Part shown: piece after piece, positions 23,589 through 31,998 of the stretch
Numbering within the stretch: position 1 is the stretch's first letter
Layout: each line of letters begins with the position of its first letter
Source: Anaerolineales bacterium
GTDB taxonomy: Bacteria > Chloroflexota > Anaerolineae > Anaerolineales > UBA11579
Direction: 5' to 3'
Assembly: GCA_026129305.1 (NCBI GenBank)
Contig: JAHCII010000009.1
Location: 22,431-86,430 of the forward strand
Length of the DNA: 64,000 nt
Program-made: the position numbers and the translations under genes
The notes under the pieces: model-generated
What the model saw: the letters and a program-made list of their open reading frames with translations, nothing else
Database searches by the model: none
What the model was told of the DNA's origin: nothing

Positions 23589-23975
23589 TTAGCTGCCTTC
23601 CTTTTCTTCAATGAGGCGCAAGGCCTCTTCGTAGCTGATCGTGCCGTGGTCCAGGTCGTCCAAGATGCGGCGGCGCTCTTCGTCGCCCAACCCGGCGAAG
23701 TCTTCTTCGCTGGGCTCATAGCCCAGACTGCGAATGATCTCCATCAGGCGGTTGCGGATGGTGGGGTAGGAAAGCCCCAGGTCGGCCTCCATGCGGGTGA
23801 TCTTGCCTTGGTTGCGGACAAATAATTCCACGAAGGCCAATTGCTCTTCGCTCAGCTGGCTGAACGGACTGCCTTGAAAGCGACCTTCGATGCGCGTATC
23901 GCATTCGCGACAAGCCAAGCTGGTGACTAGCAGGTCGCCCTGGCAAACTGGACAAGTGTGGGGAGTGGGGTGCAT
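23589..23975 (-). CDS. DUF2089 zinc-ribbon HTH protein
   Basis: This 128-residue protein starts with a zinc ribbon (CPVCQGD at 8-14 and CRECDTR at 22-28), followed by a helical region with LSYPTIRNRLMEIIRSLGY (68-86) that looks like an HTH. It ends in a SHOCT-like motif (99-123). Members of DUF2089 are thought to be DNA-binding regulators, though direct proof is scarce. It heads the operon, with AGGAG 8 nt before the ATG, a consensus promoter and a small palindrome in its leader, so autoregulation is plausible. Confidence 0.88.
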   Translation of the reverse strand: MHPTPHTCPVCQGDLLVTSLACRECDTRIEGRFQGSPFSQLSEEQLAFVELFVRNQGKITRMEADLGLSYPTIRNRLMEIIRSLGYEPSEEDFAGLGDEERRRILDDLDHGTISYEEALRLIEEKEGS

Positions 23976-23991
23976 GTCATTCTCCTAAGCG

Positions 23992-24007
23992 CAAAATCAG
24001 GATTTTG
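23992..24007. promoter_or_regulatory. Palindrome CAAAATCAGGATTTTG in DUF2089 leader
   Basis: A perfect 7-bp inverted repeat with a 2-bp spacer lies between the promoter and the start of the DUF2089 gene, 17 nt upstream of the ATG. It suits a dimeric regulator such as DUF2089 itself, but binding is inference. Confidence 0.5.
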
Positions 24008-24033
24008 ATTTCTTCACGCGGAAACATGCAACT

Positions 24034-24061
24034 ATTGTATAGATGTTTTAGCAAATGTCAA
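24034..24061 (-). promoter_or_regulatory. Promoter of DUF2089-DUF4097-SHOCT operon
   Basis: On the minus strand TTGACA (24061-24056) and TACAAT (24039-24034) are 16 bp apart inside a markedly AT-rich 100-bp patch. A leader of about 50 nt follows. The strand and position fit only the DUF2089 operon. Confidence 0.75.
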
Positions 24062-24112
24062 GAAAATATATTAAATATTTTGATATTCCTATTCATTTTT
24101 CTCAACGCATGC

Positions 24113-25060
24113 TCAAGTTACTCCAAGAATCACGGCATTTTCCCCATTTTCGGTAGTAAGTGTGACGCCGGCCTGGTCGTGTGGTCGGCGCAGCACGGCC
24201 AGGGCTAGGTGGCCATCAGTGGGCGAAGCCGCCGCTGAGGTGATCTCACCGACGGGTTTGCCTTCTGCTCGCAGTCGCTGGCCCGGAGCCAAGGGTTGCT
24301 GGCTGCTGACTTGGGCCAGCTTGCGTACGACCTTGTCGTAGGTCACCTGGCGGGCCAGTACTTCCTGGCCGGTGTAGCAGCCCTTGGTAGCCGAGACCAG
24401 TCGATCCAGACCAAGTTCGAATGGCGTGTACTGGTGGTTGAATTCCGGGTCGCCCGGCAGACCGGCCTCAATGCGCAACAGCTCACGTTGTGAGGTGTTC
24501 AGCTCTGGCAACTGCAGACTGGCTAGCAGGACTGGGGCAGCGGGTTTAGGCAGCAGGAGTAGAACACTGTACGGGCTGCCGTAGCCGGATTGGGTGATCA
24601 GATGAACCGGATGCCCTTGCCACTCTGCCGCCCGCAGGCCATCCAGCGCTGCGACGGGTTCCAGACCCAGCCTGGCCAGAGCCTGCACCGCCAGCGGACC
24701 GTGCAGTTCAATTTGCGCATAGGCGTCGCTCTGGTCTTGGATGGCGACCTGGTCGTTGAAGAAGATGCGTTTTTGGAAGTAGGTTGCCAGCCCGGGGCCG
24801 TGCCCGGGTTGGGTCAGCATGAGCAGGCTGCCCCCGTCCTGGGCCAGGCTGAAGTGTTCCAGCACGCGGCCTTGGGCGGAAGTTAGTAGGCTGGGCACGA
24901 CTTGCTGCGGGCTGAGCAAGCCGAGATCATTGCTGGTCTGCCGCTGCAAAAATTCCACATATGTATCGCCGGTGAAACGCAAAAGGCCGGGAGCGCTTAA
25001 GGTGAAGTAAGCAACACCTTCTTTGGCGGCCTGGTAGGCAGGTAGAGCTTGTCCGGTCAT
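24113..25060 (-). CDS. ygfZ: YgfZ/GcvT-like folate-binding protein
   Basis: This 315-residue tetrahydrofolate-binding protein helps assemble or repair certain iron-sulfur enzymes. The family signature KGCYTGQEVLAR lies near residues 228-239, with the conserved Cys. The GcvT-like fold is seen in FLQRQTSNDLGLLSP (37-51) and the C-terminal barrel with PVGEITSAAASP near 277-288. Length is normal. A TATTAT -10 sits 6 nt before the ATG with no Shine-Dalgarno. It is divergent from thioredoxin reductase. Confidence 0.9.
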   Translation of the reverse strand: MTGQALPAYQAAKEGVAYFTLSAPGLLRFTGDTYVEFLQRQTSNDLGLLSPQQVVPSLLTSAQGRVLEHFSLAQDGGSLLMLTQPGHGPGLATYFQKRIFFNDQVAIQDQSDAYAQIELHGPLAVQALARLGLEPVAALDGLRAAEWQGHPVHLITQSGYGSPYSVLLLLPKPAAPVLLASLQLPELNTSQRELLRIEAGLPGDPEFNHQYTPFELGLDRLVSATKGCYTGQEVLARQVTYDKVVRKLAQVSSQQPLAPGQRLRAEGKPVGEITSAAASPTDGHLALAVLRRPHDQAGVTLTTENGENAVILGVT

Positions 25061-25066
25061 TATTCG

Positions 25067-25072
25067 ATAATA
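25067..25072 (-). promoter_or_regulatory. -10 element of ygfZ, leaderless spacing
   Basis: TATTAT on the minus strand lies 6 nt from the ATG at 25060. A separate TATAAT at 25091-25096 on the plus strand probably serves trxB. Confidence 0.45.
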
Positions 25073-25161
25073 GCATGTGATCCGACGCTATATAATCAGC
25101 TTGGTAATGAAAGGGACGCGGTCGGCGTCTAGGTAGTGAACCCATTGGATGAGGATGCACG

Positions 25162-26124
25162 ATGCTCGAAGTCAAACGCAATGCCAACAATTCTGCTTCA
25201 CCGCCTGAGCATGTCAAAAATTTAATCTTAGGTTCTGGCCCGGCCGGGCTGAGCGCGGCCTTGTACACCGCCCGCGCCCAACTGGAGCCGGTGGTGTTGG
25301 CTGGCCAAGAGTATGGCGGCCAGGTATCCCAAACCCATATTGTGGAGAATTACCCCGGCTTTCCCGAAGCGGTGGGGGGCCCGGAACTGACCGAGCTGTT
25401 CCGCAAGCAAGCAGAGCGTTTCGGCGCGCGTGTGGTCTTTGATACGGCCACCCAAGTGGATCTAAGCCAGCGACCTTTCCGGGTCACGACCTATGAAAAG
25501 GTCTACCTGGCGGATACATTGATCATTGCCACCGGGGCCACGCCGCGGCACTTGGATGTGCCGGGCGAAGTGGAGCTGACCGGGCGCGGCGTTTCCTACT
25601 GCGGCACTTGCGATGGTTTCTTCTTCAAGGACAAGGATGTGATCGTGGTCGGCGGTGGGGACAGCGCCATGGAAGAAGGTTCGTTCCTGACGCGCTTTGC
25701 CAACAACGTTACCGTGATCCACCGCCGCGAGGAATTCCGTGCGGGCGAATTGCTGCTGCAGCGCGCCCAGGAAAACCCGAAGATGAAATTCATCACCAAC
25801 ACGGTGGTTAACAGGATCGAAGGTCCTGAAGCGGTCAACACAGTGGAGCTGGAAGATATCGTCTCCGGCGAGAAGAAGAACTTCAAAACCGATGGCGTGT
25901 TTATCTTCATCGGCCACACGCCTAACACGCAATTGTTTGTCGGCCAGCTAGAGATGGACGCGGGCGGTTATCTGATCGCCAATCAGTACATGGAGACCAG
26001 CGTCCCCGGCGTATTCGCTGCAGGCGAAGTGGCTGACCCGCATTTCCGGCAGGTGATTACTTCTGCGGGTATGGGCGCCGCGGCGGGGATTCAGGCCACG
26101 CGTTTTCTCGAAGAAAACCCCTAA
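25162..26124 (+). CDS. trxB: Thioredoxin reductase
   Basis: This 320-residue low-molecular-weight flavoenzyme reduces thioredoxin with NADPH. The FAD motif GSGPAGLSAALYTAR is at about 24-38, the redox pair Cys147-Cys150 lies in SYCGTCDG, the NADPH motif VVGGGDSAMEEG near 161-172, and GVFAAGEVADPHFRQV near 288-303. The ATG at 25162 has GAGG 7 nt upstream. The thioredoxin gene lies 16 kb away rather than next to it. A terminator follows the stop. Confidence 0.95.
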   Translation: MLEVKRNANNSASPPEHVKNLILGSGPAGLSAALYTARAQLEPVVLAGQEYGGQVSQTHIVENYPGFPEAVGGPELTELFRKQAERFGARVVFDTATQVDLSQRPFRVTTYEKVYLADTLIIATGATPRHLDVPGEVELTGRGVSYCGTCDGFFFKDKDVIVVGGGDSAMEEGSFLTRFANNVTVIHRREEFRAGELLLQRAQENPKMKFITNTVVNRIEGPEAVNTVELEDIVSGEKKNFKTDGVFIFIGHTPNTQLFVGQLEMDAGGYLIANQYMETSVPGVFAAGEVADPHFRQVITSAGMGAAAGIQATRFLEENP

Positions 26125-26140
26125 ATACGAATGAAACCAG

Positions 26141-26175
26141 CAAACTGGGTGGTGCTTCCGCCCAGTTTGTTTTTT
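26141..26175 (+). terminator. Terminator of trxB
   Basis: A 12-bp stem with one G-U pair (26141-26152 with 26158-26169) and a 5-nt loop is followed by TTTTTT. Confidence 0.9.
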
Positions 26176-26205
26176 AACCCAAGTTTTTGGGCAAATCTGC
26201 AATGT

Positions 26206-26211
26206 TATAAT
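26206..26211 (+). promoter_or_regulatory. -10 element of mdh-gltA
   Basis: TATAAT lies 53 nt before the mdh ATG, right after the trxB terminator. The -35 is T-rich and weak. Confidence 0.5.
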
Positions 26212-26264
26212 TCGTTTGTTTGAGCTATGCGTTCCCAAAACTTCCCTAAATTTCTGGAGCATGA

Positions 26265-27188
26265 ATGACTAAAGTTTCTATTGTCGGCGCCGGCATGACC
26301 GGTGCTACCGCGGCCCACTGGTTGGCTGAGCGCGAACTGGCGGACATTGCCCTGGTGGATGTGGTTGAAGGGATGCCGCAGGGCAAAGCCCTGGACCTGC
26401 TGCAGGCCATGCCGGTGATCGGCAAAGACGTGCGCGTGACGGGCAGCAATGACTACAAGGTCACCGAAGGGTCAGACATTGTGGTGATCACTGCCGGCCT
26501 GCCGCGTAAGCCGGGCATGAGCCGTGAAGATCTGCTTAACACCAATGCCGATATCGTCAAAAAAGCCACCGAAGAGACCCTCAAGCATTCCCCCAACGCC
26601 ATCTACATTATCCTCACCAATCCGCTGGACACGATGTGCTACGTCACGATGAAGACCGGTGGCCTGCCGCGCGAACGCGTGATCGGCCAGGCCGGCATCC
26701 TTGATTCCGCTCGCATGCGCGCCTTTGTGGCCATGGAGCTGGGTGTCAGTGTGGAGAACATTAACTGCTACGTGCTGGGCGGCCATGGCGACAGCATGGT
26801 GCCGTTGACGCGCCATTCGAACGTGGCTGGCGTCCCACTGAACGAGATGCTGCCCGCCGACCGGCTGGAAGCCATCGTGGAACGCACCCGTAAGGGTGGC
26901 GGCGAGATCGTTTCGCTGCTCAAGCAGGGCAGCGCCTTCTATGCGCCTTCTGTGGCAATCGCCCAGATGGTGGAAGCCATTTTGAAAGACAAGAACCTGA
27001 TCGTGCCCAGTTCCATTTACTTGCAAGGTGAATATGGACAGAAGGACATTTTCTTTGGCGTGCCTGCACAGTTGGGCCGCAAGGGTCTGGTGAAGGTGAT
27101 TGAGTACACGCTCAATGCAGAGGAACAGGCAGAGGTCGACAAGTCTGCGGCGGAAGTCAAAGCCAGCATGACCGAACTGAAGATCTAG
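26265..27188 (+). CDS. mdh: Malate dehydrogenase (LDH-like)
   Basis: This 307-residue NAD-dependent enzyme interconverts malate and oxaloacetate. The nucleotide motif GAGMTGATA is at 8-16 and Asp36 or nearby in LVDVVEGMPQG binds NAD. The substrate Arg pair lies in LPRKPGMSREDLL (80-92), with the second conserved Arg in the ILDSARMRAFVA segment near 145-156, and the catalytic His in LGGHGDSMVPL near 171-181. The Arg at the specificity position favours malate over lactate. It is the first gene of an operon with citrate synthase, 21 nt away, so two consecutive TCA steps are co-expressed. Confidence 0.95.
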   Translation: MTKVSIVGAGMTGATAAHWLAERELADIALVDVVEGMPQGKALDLLQAMPVIGKDVRVTGSNDYKVTEGSDIVVITAGLPRKPGMSREDLLNTNADIVKKATEETLKHSPNAIYIILTNPLDTMCYVTMKTGGLPRERVIGQAGILDSARMRAFVAMELGVSVENINCYVLGGHGDSMVPLTRHSNVAGVPLNEMLPADRLEAIVERTRKGGGEIVSLLKQGSAFYAPSVAIAQMVEAILKDKNLIVPSSIYLQGEYGQKDIFFGVPAQLGRKGLVKVIEYTLNAEEQAEVDKSAAEVKASMTELKI

Positions 27189-27209
27189 ACTGCCTGAGAA
27201 AGAAGAGAT

Positions 27210-28499
27210 ATGTCCAAAGACACATTATCGATCACGGACAACCGCACAGGGAAACAATACGAGATCCCGGTGTGGGAAGGCACCATTCGGGCTTTGGATC
27301 TGCGCCAGATCAAGACTGGTGACGATGATTTTGGCCTGATGAGCTATGACCCGGCCTTCACCAACACAGCCAGCACCAAGAGCAGCATCACGTTGGTGGA
27401 TGGTGACAAAGGCATTCTGCGCTATCGCGGCTATCCGATTGAGCAGCTGGCGGAGAACTGTACCTATCTTGAAGTGGCCTACCTGATCTTGCATGGTGAA
27501 TTGCCCAACAAGGCTCAGGACGAGCAGTGGGTTTACGACATCACCCACCATACGATCATCCACGAGAACATCAAGAACTTTATGCAGCACTTCCGCTACG
27601 ATGCCCACCCGATGGGCATGTTCATCGCTACTGTGGCGGCGCTGTCCACTTTCTACCCTGAGGCCAGCAATATCGGTGACGAGGCCGGGCGCACGATCCA
27701 GATCCAGCGCCTGATTGCCAAGGTGCCCACCATCGCGGCGTTTTCTTATCGCCACAGCCAGGGTTTGCCGTTTGCCTATCCAGACAATGACCTGAGTTAC
27801 CCGGGCAACTTCTTGAACATGATGTTCCGCATGACCGAGTTGAAGTACGAGCCCAACCCAGTGCTGGAGCGCGCCCTGGATGTGCTTTTCATACTGCATG
27901 CGGACCACGAGCAGAACTGCAGCACCAATGCGATGCGCGGCATCGGCTCCAGCCAGGTGGATCCGTATTCCGCCATGGCCGGTGCGGCGGCCGCCTTGTA
28001 CGGCCCGCTGCATGGCGGCGCAAACGAAGCCGTGCTGCGTATGCTCAACCAGATCGGCGACGCCAAGAACATCCCGGCCTTCGTCGAGAAGGTTAAGAAG
28101 GGCGAAGGCCGCCTGATGGGCTTTGGGCACCGTGTGTACAAGAATTATGACCCGCGGGCGCGCATCATCAAGCAGGTGGCGGAGGACGTCTTCAAGGTCA
28201 CCGGCCGCAACCCGATGCTGGATGTGGCCATGGAATTGGAGCGCATCGCCCTCGAGGATGACTACTTCATCGAGCGCAAACTGTACCCCAATGTGGATTT
28301 CTACTCGGGCATCATCTACCAGGCCATACGCCTGCCGACCAGCTTTTTCCCGGTGATGTTCGCCATCCCGCGCACGGTGGGTTGGCTGGCGCAGTGGCAG
28401 GAAATGCTGCTGGATAGCGAGCAGAAGATCGCTCGCCCGCGCCAAGTGTACCTGGGCGAGGACGTGCGCGATTTTGTGCCGATGGCCAAGCGCAAGTAG
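27210..28499 (+). CDS. gltA: Citrate synthase
   Basis: This 429-residue enzyme condenses oxaloacetate with acetyl-CoA. Visible motifs are GILRYRGYPIEQLAE (68-82), the His-containing HADHEQNCSTNAMR (about 229-242), GPLHGGANEAVLRML (about 267-281) and GFGHRVYKNYDPRA (about 304-317) with catalytic His. The length is typical of type II (hexameric) enzymes. AAGAAGAG precedes the ATG. It is followed by a strong bidirectional terminator. Confidence 0.96.
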   Translation: MSKDTLSITDNRTGKQYEIPVWEGTIRALDLRQIKTGDDDFGLMSYDPAFTNTASTKSSITLVDGDKGILRYRGYPIEQLAENCTYLEVAYLILHGELPNKAQDEQWVYDITHHTIIHENIKNFMQHFRYDAHPMGMFIATVAALSTFYPEASNIGDEAGRTIQIQRLIAKVPTIAAFSYRHSQGLPFAYPDNDLSYPGNFLNMMFRMTELKYEPNPVLERALDVLFILHADHEQNCSTNAMRGIGSSQVDPYSAMAGAAAALYGPLHGGANEAVLRMLNQIGDAKNIPAFVEKVKKGEGRLMGFGHRVYKNYDPRARIIKQVAEDVFKVTGRNPMLDVAMELERIALEDDYFIERKLYPNVDFYSGIIYQAIRLPTSFFPVMFAIPRTVGWLAQWQEMLLDSEQKIARPRQVYLGEDVRDFVPMAKRK

Positions 28500-28514
28500 C
28501 TCAACCATACAGAT

Positions 28515-28549
28515 AAAAAAAGACCTCCCAAACGGGAGGTCTTTTTTTT
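28515..28549. terminator. Bidirectional terminator after gltA
   Basis: A 15-bp stem (28515-28529 with 28534-28548), loop AAAC, with A7 on one side and T8 on the other. It can end gltA and the convergent LysM gene. Confidence 0.93.
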
Positions 28550-28559
28550 ATGGTTTTGG

Positions 28560-29726
28560 CTATGGGGTGGGCGTAGCAGTGGCGGCAGGCGCACCGCCGC
28601 CGGCTCCACCGTTCCAGGAGAAGAAGCGCATTTCGCTGGAGGGGCCGCCGGCAATGTAGACCGGCAGGCCATCAGCATCCACGCCGATCTGAGCCACGGG
28701 CACCACTTGCCAGCTAAAGATATGCGGCTGGCCGGTACTGGGCCGGAAGTTGGCCGGGACAGTGAAAGTAGTGTCCTTGACATGCCCAATGGTTTGGCGG
28801 TTCTGGCCGCCGGTGATGTCAGTGACCGTGACCTGGTAGTACTCGTTGCCGCGCAGGGCGCCGACGGAAGACCACTGCAGCGTAATTGTGCTGCTGGAGG
28901 AGTCGAACGGAGAGCCGTTGGCGGGCAGTAGCGGCTCTGGGGCTGGATAGGGCGGGGCTACCGTGGGCGTGACCGTGGCTACGCCCACAAAGGTGCGCTC
29001 GCACATCGGGATGGAGAGACGCTGACCAAGGAAAGCCACATCCGAAGTTAGCGAGTTCCACTCCATAATGGCTTCCATCGGCACGCCAAAGGTCAAGGCG
29101 ATCAAACTGAGGGTTTCACCCTCTTGGACGACGTGGCTGCGGGTTTCGCAGGCGGCGATGGTCGCTTCCAGCTCGCTGAGGGTGGCGGTGGCCAACGGCG
29201 TTGGGGTGAAAGTGGGTTGTGGAATGCTGAGCACCTGGCCAATGCTCAGCCCGCAGTTGGCGTTCAGCGCGTTGGCTAGAATGATGTCTTGCGGCTGGAT
29301 GTTGAAGGCAAAAGCAATGCCGCCGCAGGTGTCGTTGGATTGCACCGTATAGCTCAACGGCGTATGAGTGGGTTGCGGAGTGGAGGTTGGCGTGGGGGTC
29401 TCTGGCGTGGGTGACAGTGTGGGAGTGGCGCTTTCGTTGGCCAGGAGTTCAGCGTCCTCTGTTGCGGTTCCGCTTGGCGATAGTGCAAAATAGACCAAAC
29501 CGCCGAGCAGCAAGATCACAAATGCCAGCAAGCCGATGGCGATGGGGATGCTGAGCACCACCTGAGGTTGTGTGCGCCCGGCGGCGGGCGTCCGCACCAA
29601 GGGGGTCTTGCTGCCCTGGTCGAATTGATGGCCGCAAACCAGGCAACGCGGCGAGCGTTCGCTCACCCGGGTTCCGCAGGAGGGGCAGACTTTTGTCGGT
29701 GTAGAACGGGGATTGTCGGCTGTCAT
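28560..29726 (-). CDS. Zinc-ribbon, membrane-anchored LysM protein
   Basis: This 388-residue protein has an N-terminal zinc ribbon (CPSCGTR at 14-20 and CLVCGHQ at 28-34) that stays inside, a membrane segment (about 58-80), and a Thr/Pro linker (about 95-125). Two LysM motifs follow outside (about 128-172 and 198-242) and an Ig/FN3-like domain (about 265-360). LysM modules bind N-acetylglucosamine polymers, so the outer part should contact the cell wall. Cytoplasmic Zn-ribbon with surface LysM on one chain is unusual. No catalytic domain is visible. Confidence 0.85.
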   Translation of the reverse strand: MTADNPRSTPTKVCPSCGTRVSERSPRCLVCGHQFDQGSKTPLVRTPAAGRTQPQVVLSIPIAIGLLAFVILLLGGLVYFALSPSGTATEDAELLANESATPTLSPTPETPTPTSTPQPTHTPLSYTVQSNDTCGGIAFAFNIQPQDIILANALNANCGLSIGQVLSIPQPTFTPTPLATATLSELEATIAACETRSHVVQEGETLSLIALTFGVPMEAIMEWNSLTSDVAFLGQRLSIPMCERTFVGVATVTPTVAPPYPAPEPLLPANGSPFDSSSSTITLQWSSVGALRGNEYYQVTVTDITGGQNRQTIGHVKDTTFTVPANFRPSTGQPHIFSWQVVPVAQIGVDADGLPVYIAGGPSSEMRFFSWNGGAGGGAPAATATPTP

Positions 29727-29781
29727 AGCGAAAGCGGGCGGATTATACCAAGAGCCGCATGGATATGTGTCAAGCCAAGGT

Positions 29782-29787
29782 TATACT
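29782..29787 (+). promoter_or_regulatory. -10 element of hemW, leaderless spacing
   Basis: TATACT ends 7 nt before the ATG at 29795 and there is no Shine-Dalgarno between them, so the mRNA probably begins at the start codon. Confidence 0.55.
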
Positions 29788-29794
29788 GATTTTT

Positions 29795-30979
29795 ATGCTG
29801 CCCGTCAGCCTGTATTTGCACATCCCCTTTTGTACCCATCGCTGCGGTTACTGCGACTTCAACACCTATGCAGGTTTGGAGGCGCTGATGCCCGTTTATG
29901 CAGACGCGCTGCAACAGGAAGCGCGTCTGCTGGCCCAGGCGGCCCCGGAACGATTGCCGGTGCAGACCGTCTTTTTTGGTGGGGGTACGCCTTCTTTGCT
30001 GCCGCCGCAGACCGTAGAAGCCATCTTGCAAACACTTGCGGAAGTGTATGACCTGGCTGCGGATGCTGAGGTCACGTTGGAGGCCAACCCTGGCACGCTG
30101 GACCGGGAAAAGCTGCAAGGACTGCGTGCGGCGGGAATCAACCGGCTGAGCTTCGGGGTGCAGTCTTCCAGCCCCGAGGAACTGCGCCTGCTGGAGCGTG
30201 AGCACGACTTTATGGATGTGATCCGTGCGGTGGAGTGGGCGCGTCAGACGGGGTTCGACAACCTGAACCTGGATTGGATATTTGGCTTGCCGGGGCAGTC
30301 GTTGCGCTCTTGGCAGCGCAATGTGGAACTGGCCATACAGCTGGCCCCGGAACACCTATCACTGTATGCCCTGACCATCGAGCACGGTACGCCCTTCAGG
30401 GACATGGCCGCCCGTGGCCTGCTGCCGGACTTGGATGCTGATCTGGCGGCTGACATGTATGAATTGGCCGTCGATCGCCTGGCCGCCGCTGGTTACGAGC
30501 AGTATGAGATATCCAACTGGGCGCGGCGTGACTCTAACGGTGAGTTGCTGGCTTGCAAGCACAACTTGCAGTATTGGCGCAGCCTGCCTTACGCCGGCTT
30601 GGGCGCTGGCGCCCACGGCTTCCTGGACGGCAAGCGCACCGCAAACGTGCTGGCGCCGGCCGCCTACATCAAGCGACTGCGTGAGGGCGCCGCGCTGGAG
30701 TTCCCGCGCACGCCAGCGACCGTCAACCTGACGGTTTTGGAGGCGCAGGACGAGATGGGTGAAGTGATGATGATGGGGTTGCGCCTGATCCACGAAGGGG
30801 TCTCGCAGAGCAGCTTTTCGCAGCGCTTCGGCCGGTCGCTGGACGATGTCTATGGGAGGGAGATACGCCAACTGACCCGGTCTGGTTTGTTGGAGCGCAT
30901 GAACGGTGAACAAGCAGGCATCCGCCTCAGTCAGCGGGGGCGCCTGTTGGGGAACCAGGTGTTCGTAGAGTTTATTTAA
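29795..30979 (+). CDS. hemW: HemW-family radical SAM protein
   Basis: This 394-residue radical SAM enzyme is of the HemN/HemW group. The cluster motif is Cys13, Cys17 and Cys20 in PFCTHRCGYC. VFFGGGTPSLLP follows near 53-64, and NRLSFGVQSSSPEELR near 104-119. HemW proteins bind heme and act in heme delivery rather than as true coproporphyrinogen oxidases; HemN-type enzymes need extra N-terminal residues not seen here. The ATG at 29795 is chosen over the one at 29759 because the -10 lies between them. The stop overlaps the convergent polyprenyl synthase stop. Confidence 0.9.
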   Translation: MLPVSLYLHIPFCTHRCGYCDFNTYAGLEALMPVYADALQQEARLLAQAAPERLPVQTVFFGGGTPSLLPPQTVEAILQTLAEVYDLAADAEVTLEANPGTLDREKLQGLRAAGINRLSFGVQSSSPEELRLLEREHDFMDVIRAVEWARQTGFDNLNLDWIFGLPGQSLRSWQRNVELAIQLAPEHLSLYALTIEHGTPFRDMAARGLLPDLDADLAADMYELAVDRLAAAGYEQYEISNWARRDSNGELLACKHNLQYWRSLPYAGLGAGAHGFLDGKRTANVLAPAAYIKRLREGAALEFPRTPATVNLTVLEAQDEMGEVMMMGLRLIHEGVSQSSFSQRFGRSLDDVYGREIRQLTRSGLLERMNGEQAGIRLSQRGRLLGNQVFVEFI

Positions 30980-31989
30980 AGGCTGCGGTGGCCCAGTTCC
31001 TGGGCCAGAGCCATCAAGGCCTCGCCGGCGGTCTGCAGGGGGTTGGCCGCGTGCAGCGCCTCCAGGGCCTCTTCGGTGAGTTGAGCGGCTTTCTGGCGGG
31101 TGTATTGCTGAGCGCCTTCTTCTTCCAGCAGGCTGGCAAATTCCGCTACTTGCTCCTCTGGGATGCCACCTTCCTGCCAGCGGCTGGCGAAGCGGCCTTT
31201 GTTTTCCAGGCCAAACAAAACGGGCAGAGACTTCTTGCCGCTGAGTAGATCGGTGTGGGCTGACTTGCCCATTTCGTCCGGGTCGCCCCAGATGCCGAGT
31301 AGATCATCATAGACCTGATAGGCCAGGCCCAGCTTTTCGCCAAAGAGCATATAGGCTTTCAGTTCGCGGCCAGTTAGCCCGGCAATGCGCGCCCCCAAGT
31401 CCGTGCAGGCGCGGATGAGCACGGCGGTCTTGCCCCAGATCATCGGCCAGTAGGCTTCAACGCCTGGGTTCTCCACCGTTTCATAGGCCATGTCCAGGTA
31501 TTGCCCTTGGGTCAGCTGCAAGCTGGTGCGCGCCAGCAGCTTGGCGGCAGCGGCGTAGATGGCCTGATTGGCGCTCTCCTCAAGGCTTTCCAAGCTGATG
31601 TGCGCCAGGGCGAACATGGCATCGCCGGCATTGATGGCTTGGGCGGTGCCGTGCAACGCCCACAGCGTGGGGCGGCCGCGGCGCAGGTCGCTCTTGTCCT
31701 GAATGTCATCATGGATCAGCGAGAAGTTGTGCAGCAGCTCCACCGCCGCGGCCGCGGGCAGGGCCGCACGCCAGTTGCCACCGGCGGCGGCGCAGGAGAG
31801 CAGCAAGAGCATGGAGCGCACCCGCTTGCCGGCCGCCTTGGGACCGGCGCCCAGGCCCTCCCAACCCATGTGATAGCTGAGCATGCCATACAGCACTTCC
31901 TGGCCGGGGGTATTGGCGGGCTGCGTGGCTGCCTTCAGAGCCTCTTCGACGACGGGCAGCATTTCGTTACGATAGGTGTTTAATGTCAT
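30976..31989 (-). CDS. Polyprenyl synthetase (isoprenyl diphosphate synthase)
   Basis: This 337-residue trans-prenyltransferase condenses isopentenyl diphosphate with allylic diphosphates to make farnesyl, geranylgeranyl or longer chains. The first Asp-rich motif is DDIQD at 94-98 (with LIHDDIQDKSDLRRG), and the second is YQVYDDLLGIWGD near 220-232. Bulky residues ahead of the first motif (NFSLIH) suggest a short or medium product, but this is inference. It lies 9 nt before the NUDIX stop on the same strand. A UbiA prenyltransferase that could use its product is encoded about 7 kb away. Confidence 0.92.
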   Translation of the reverse strand: MTLNTYRNEMLPVVEEALKAATQPANTPGQEVLYGMLSYHMGWEGLGAGPKAAGKRVRSMLLLLSCAAAGGNWRAALPAAAAVELLHNFSLIHDDIQDKSDLRRGRPTLWALHGTAQAINAGDAMFALAHISLESLEESANQAIYAAAAKLLARTSLQLTQGQYLDMAYETVENPGVEAYWPMIWGKTAVLIRACTDLGARIAGLTGRELKAYMLFGEKLGLAYQVYDDLLGIWGDPDEMGKSAHTDLLSGKKSLPVLFGLENKGRFASRWQEGGIPEEQVAEFASLLEEEGAQQYTRQKAAQLTEEALEALHAANPLQTAGEALMALAQELGHRSL

Positions 31990-31998
31990 GCTGGCCAG

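Noticed and set aside
24005..24208. 67-codon plus-strand frame in the AT-rich gap at 24.0-24.2 kb
   Set aside because: It overlaps the ygfZ 3' end on the other strand, has no ribosome-binding site and crosses the promoter of the DUF2089 operon. A small peptide cannot be fully excluded.
27225..28508. 427-codon frame antisense to citrate synthase
   Set aside because: Almost the full length of gltA is mirrored, as expected from codon bias; the translation is His/Val/Gln-rich without motifs.
29320..29450. Repeat-rich stretch in the LysM gene as a possible DNA repeat element
   Set aside because: The repetition is explained by the Thr/Pro linker codons of the protein.
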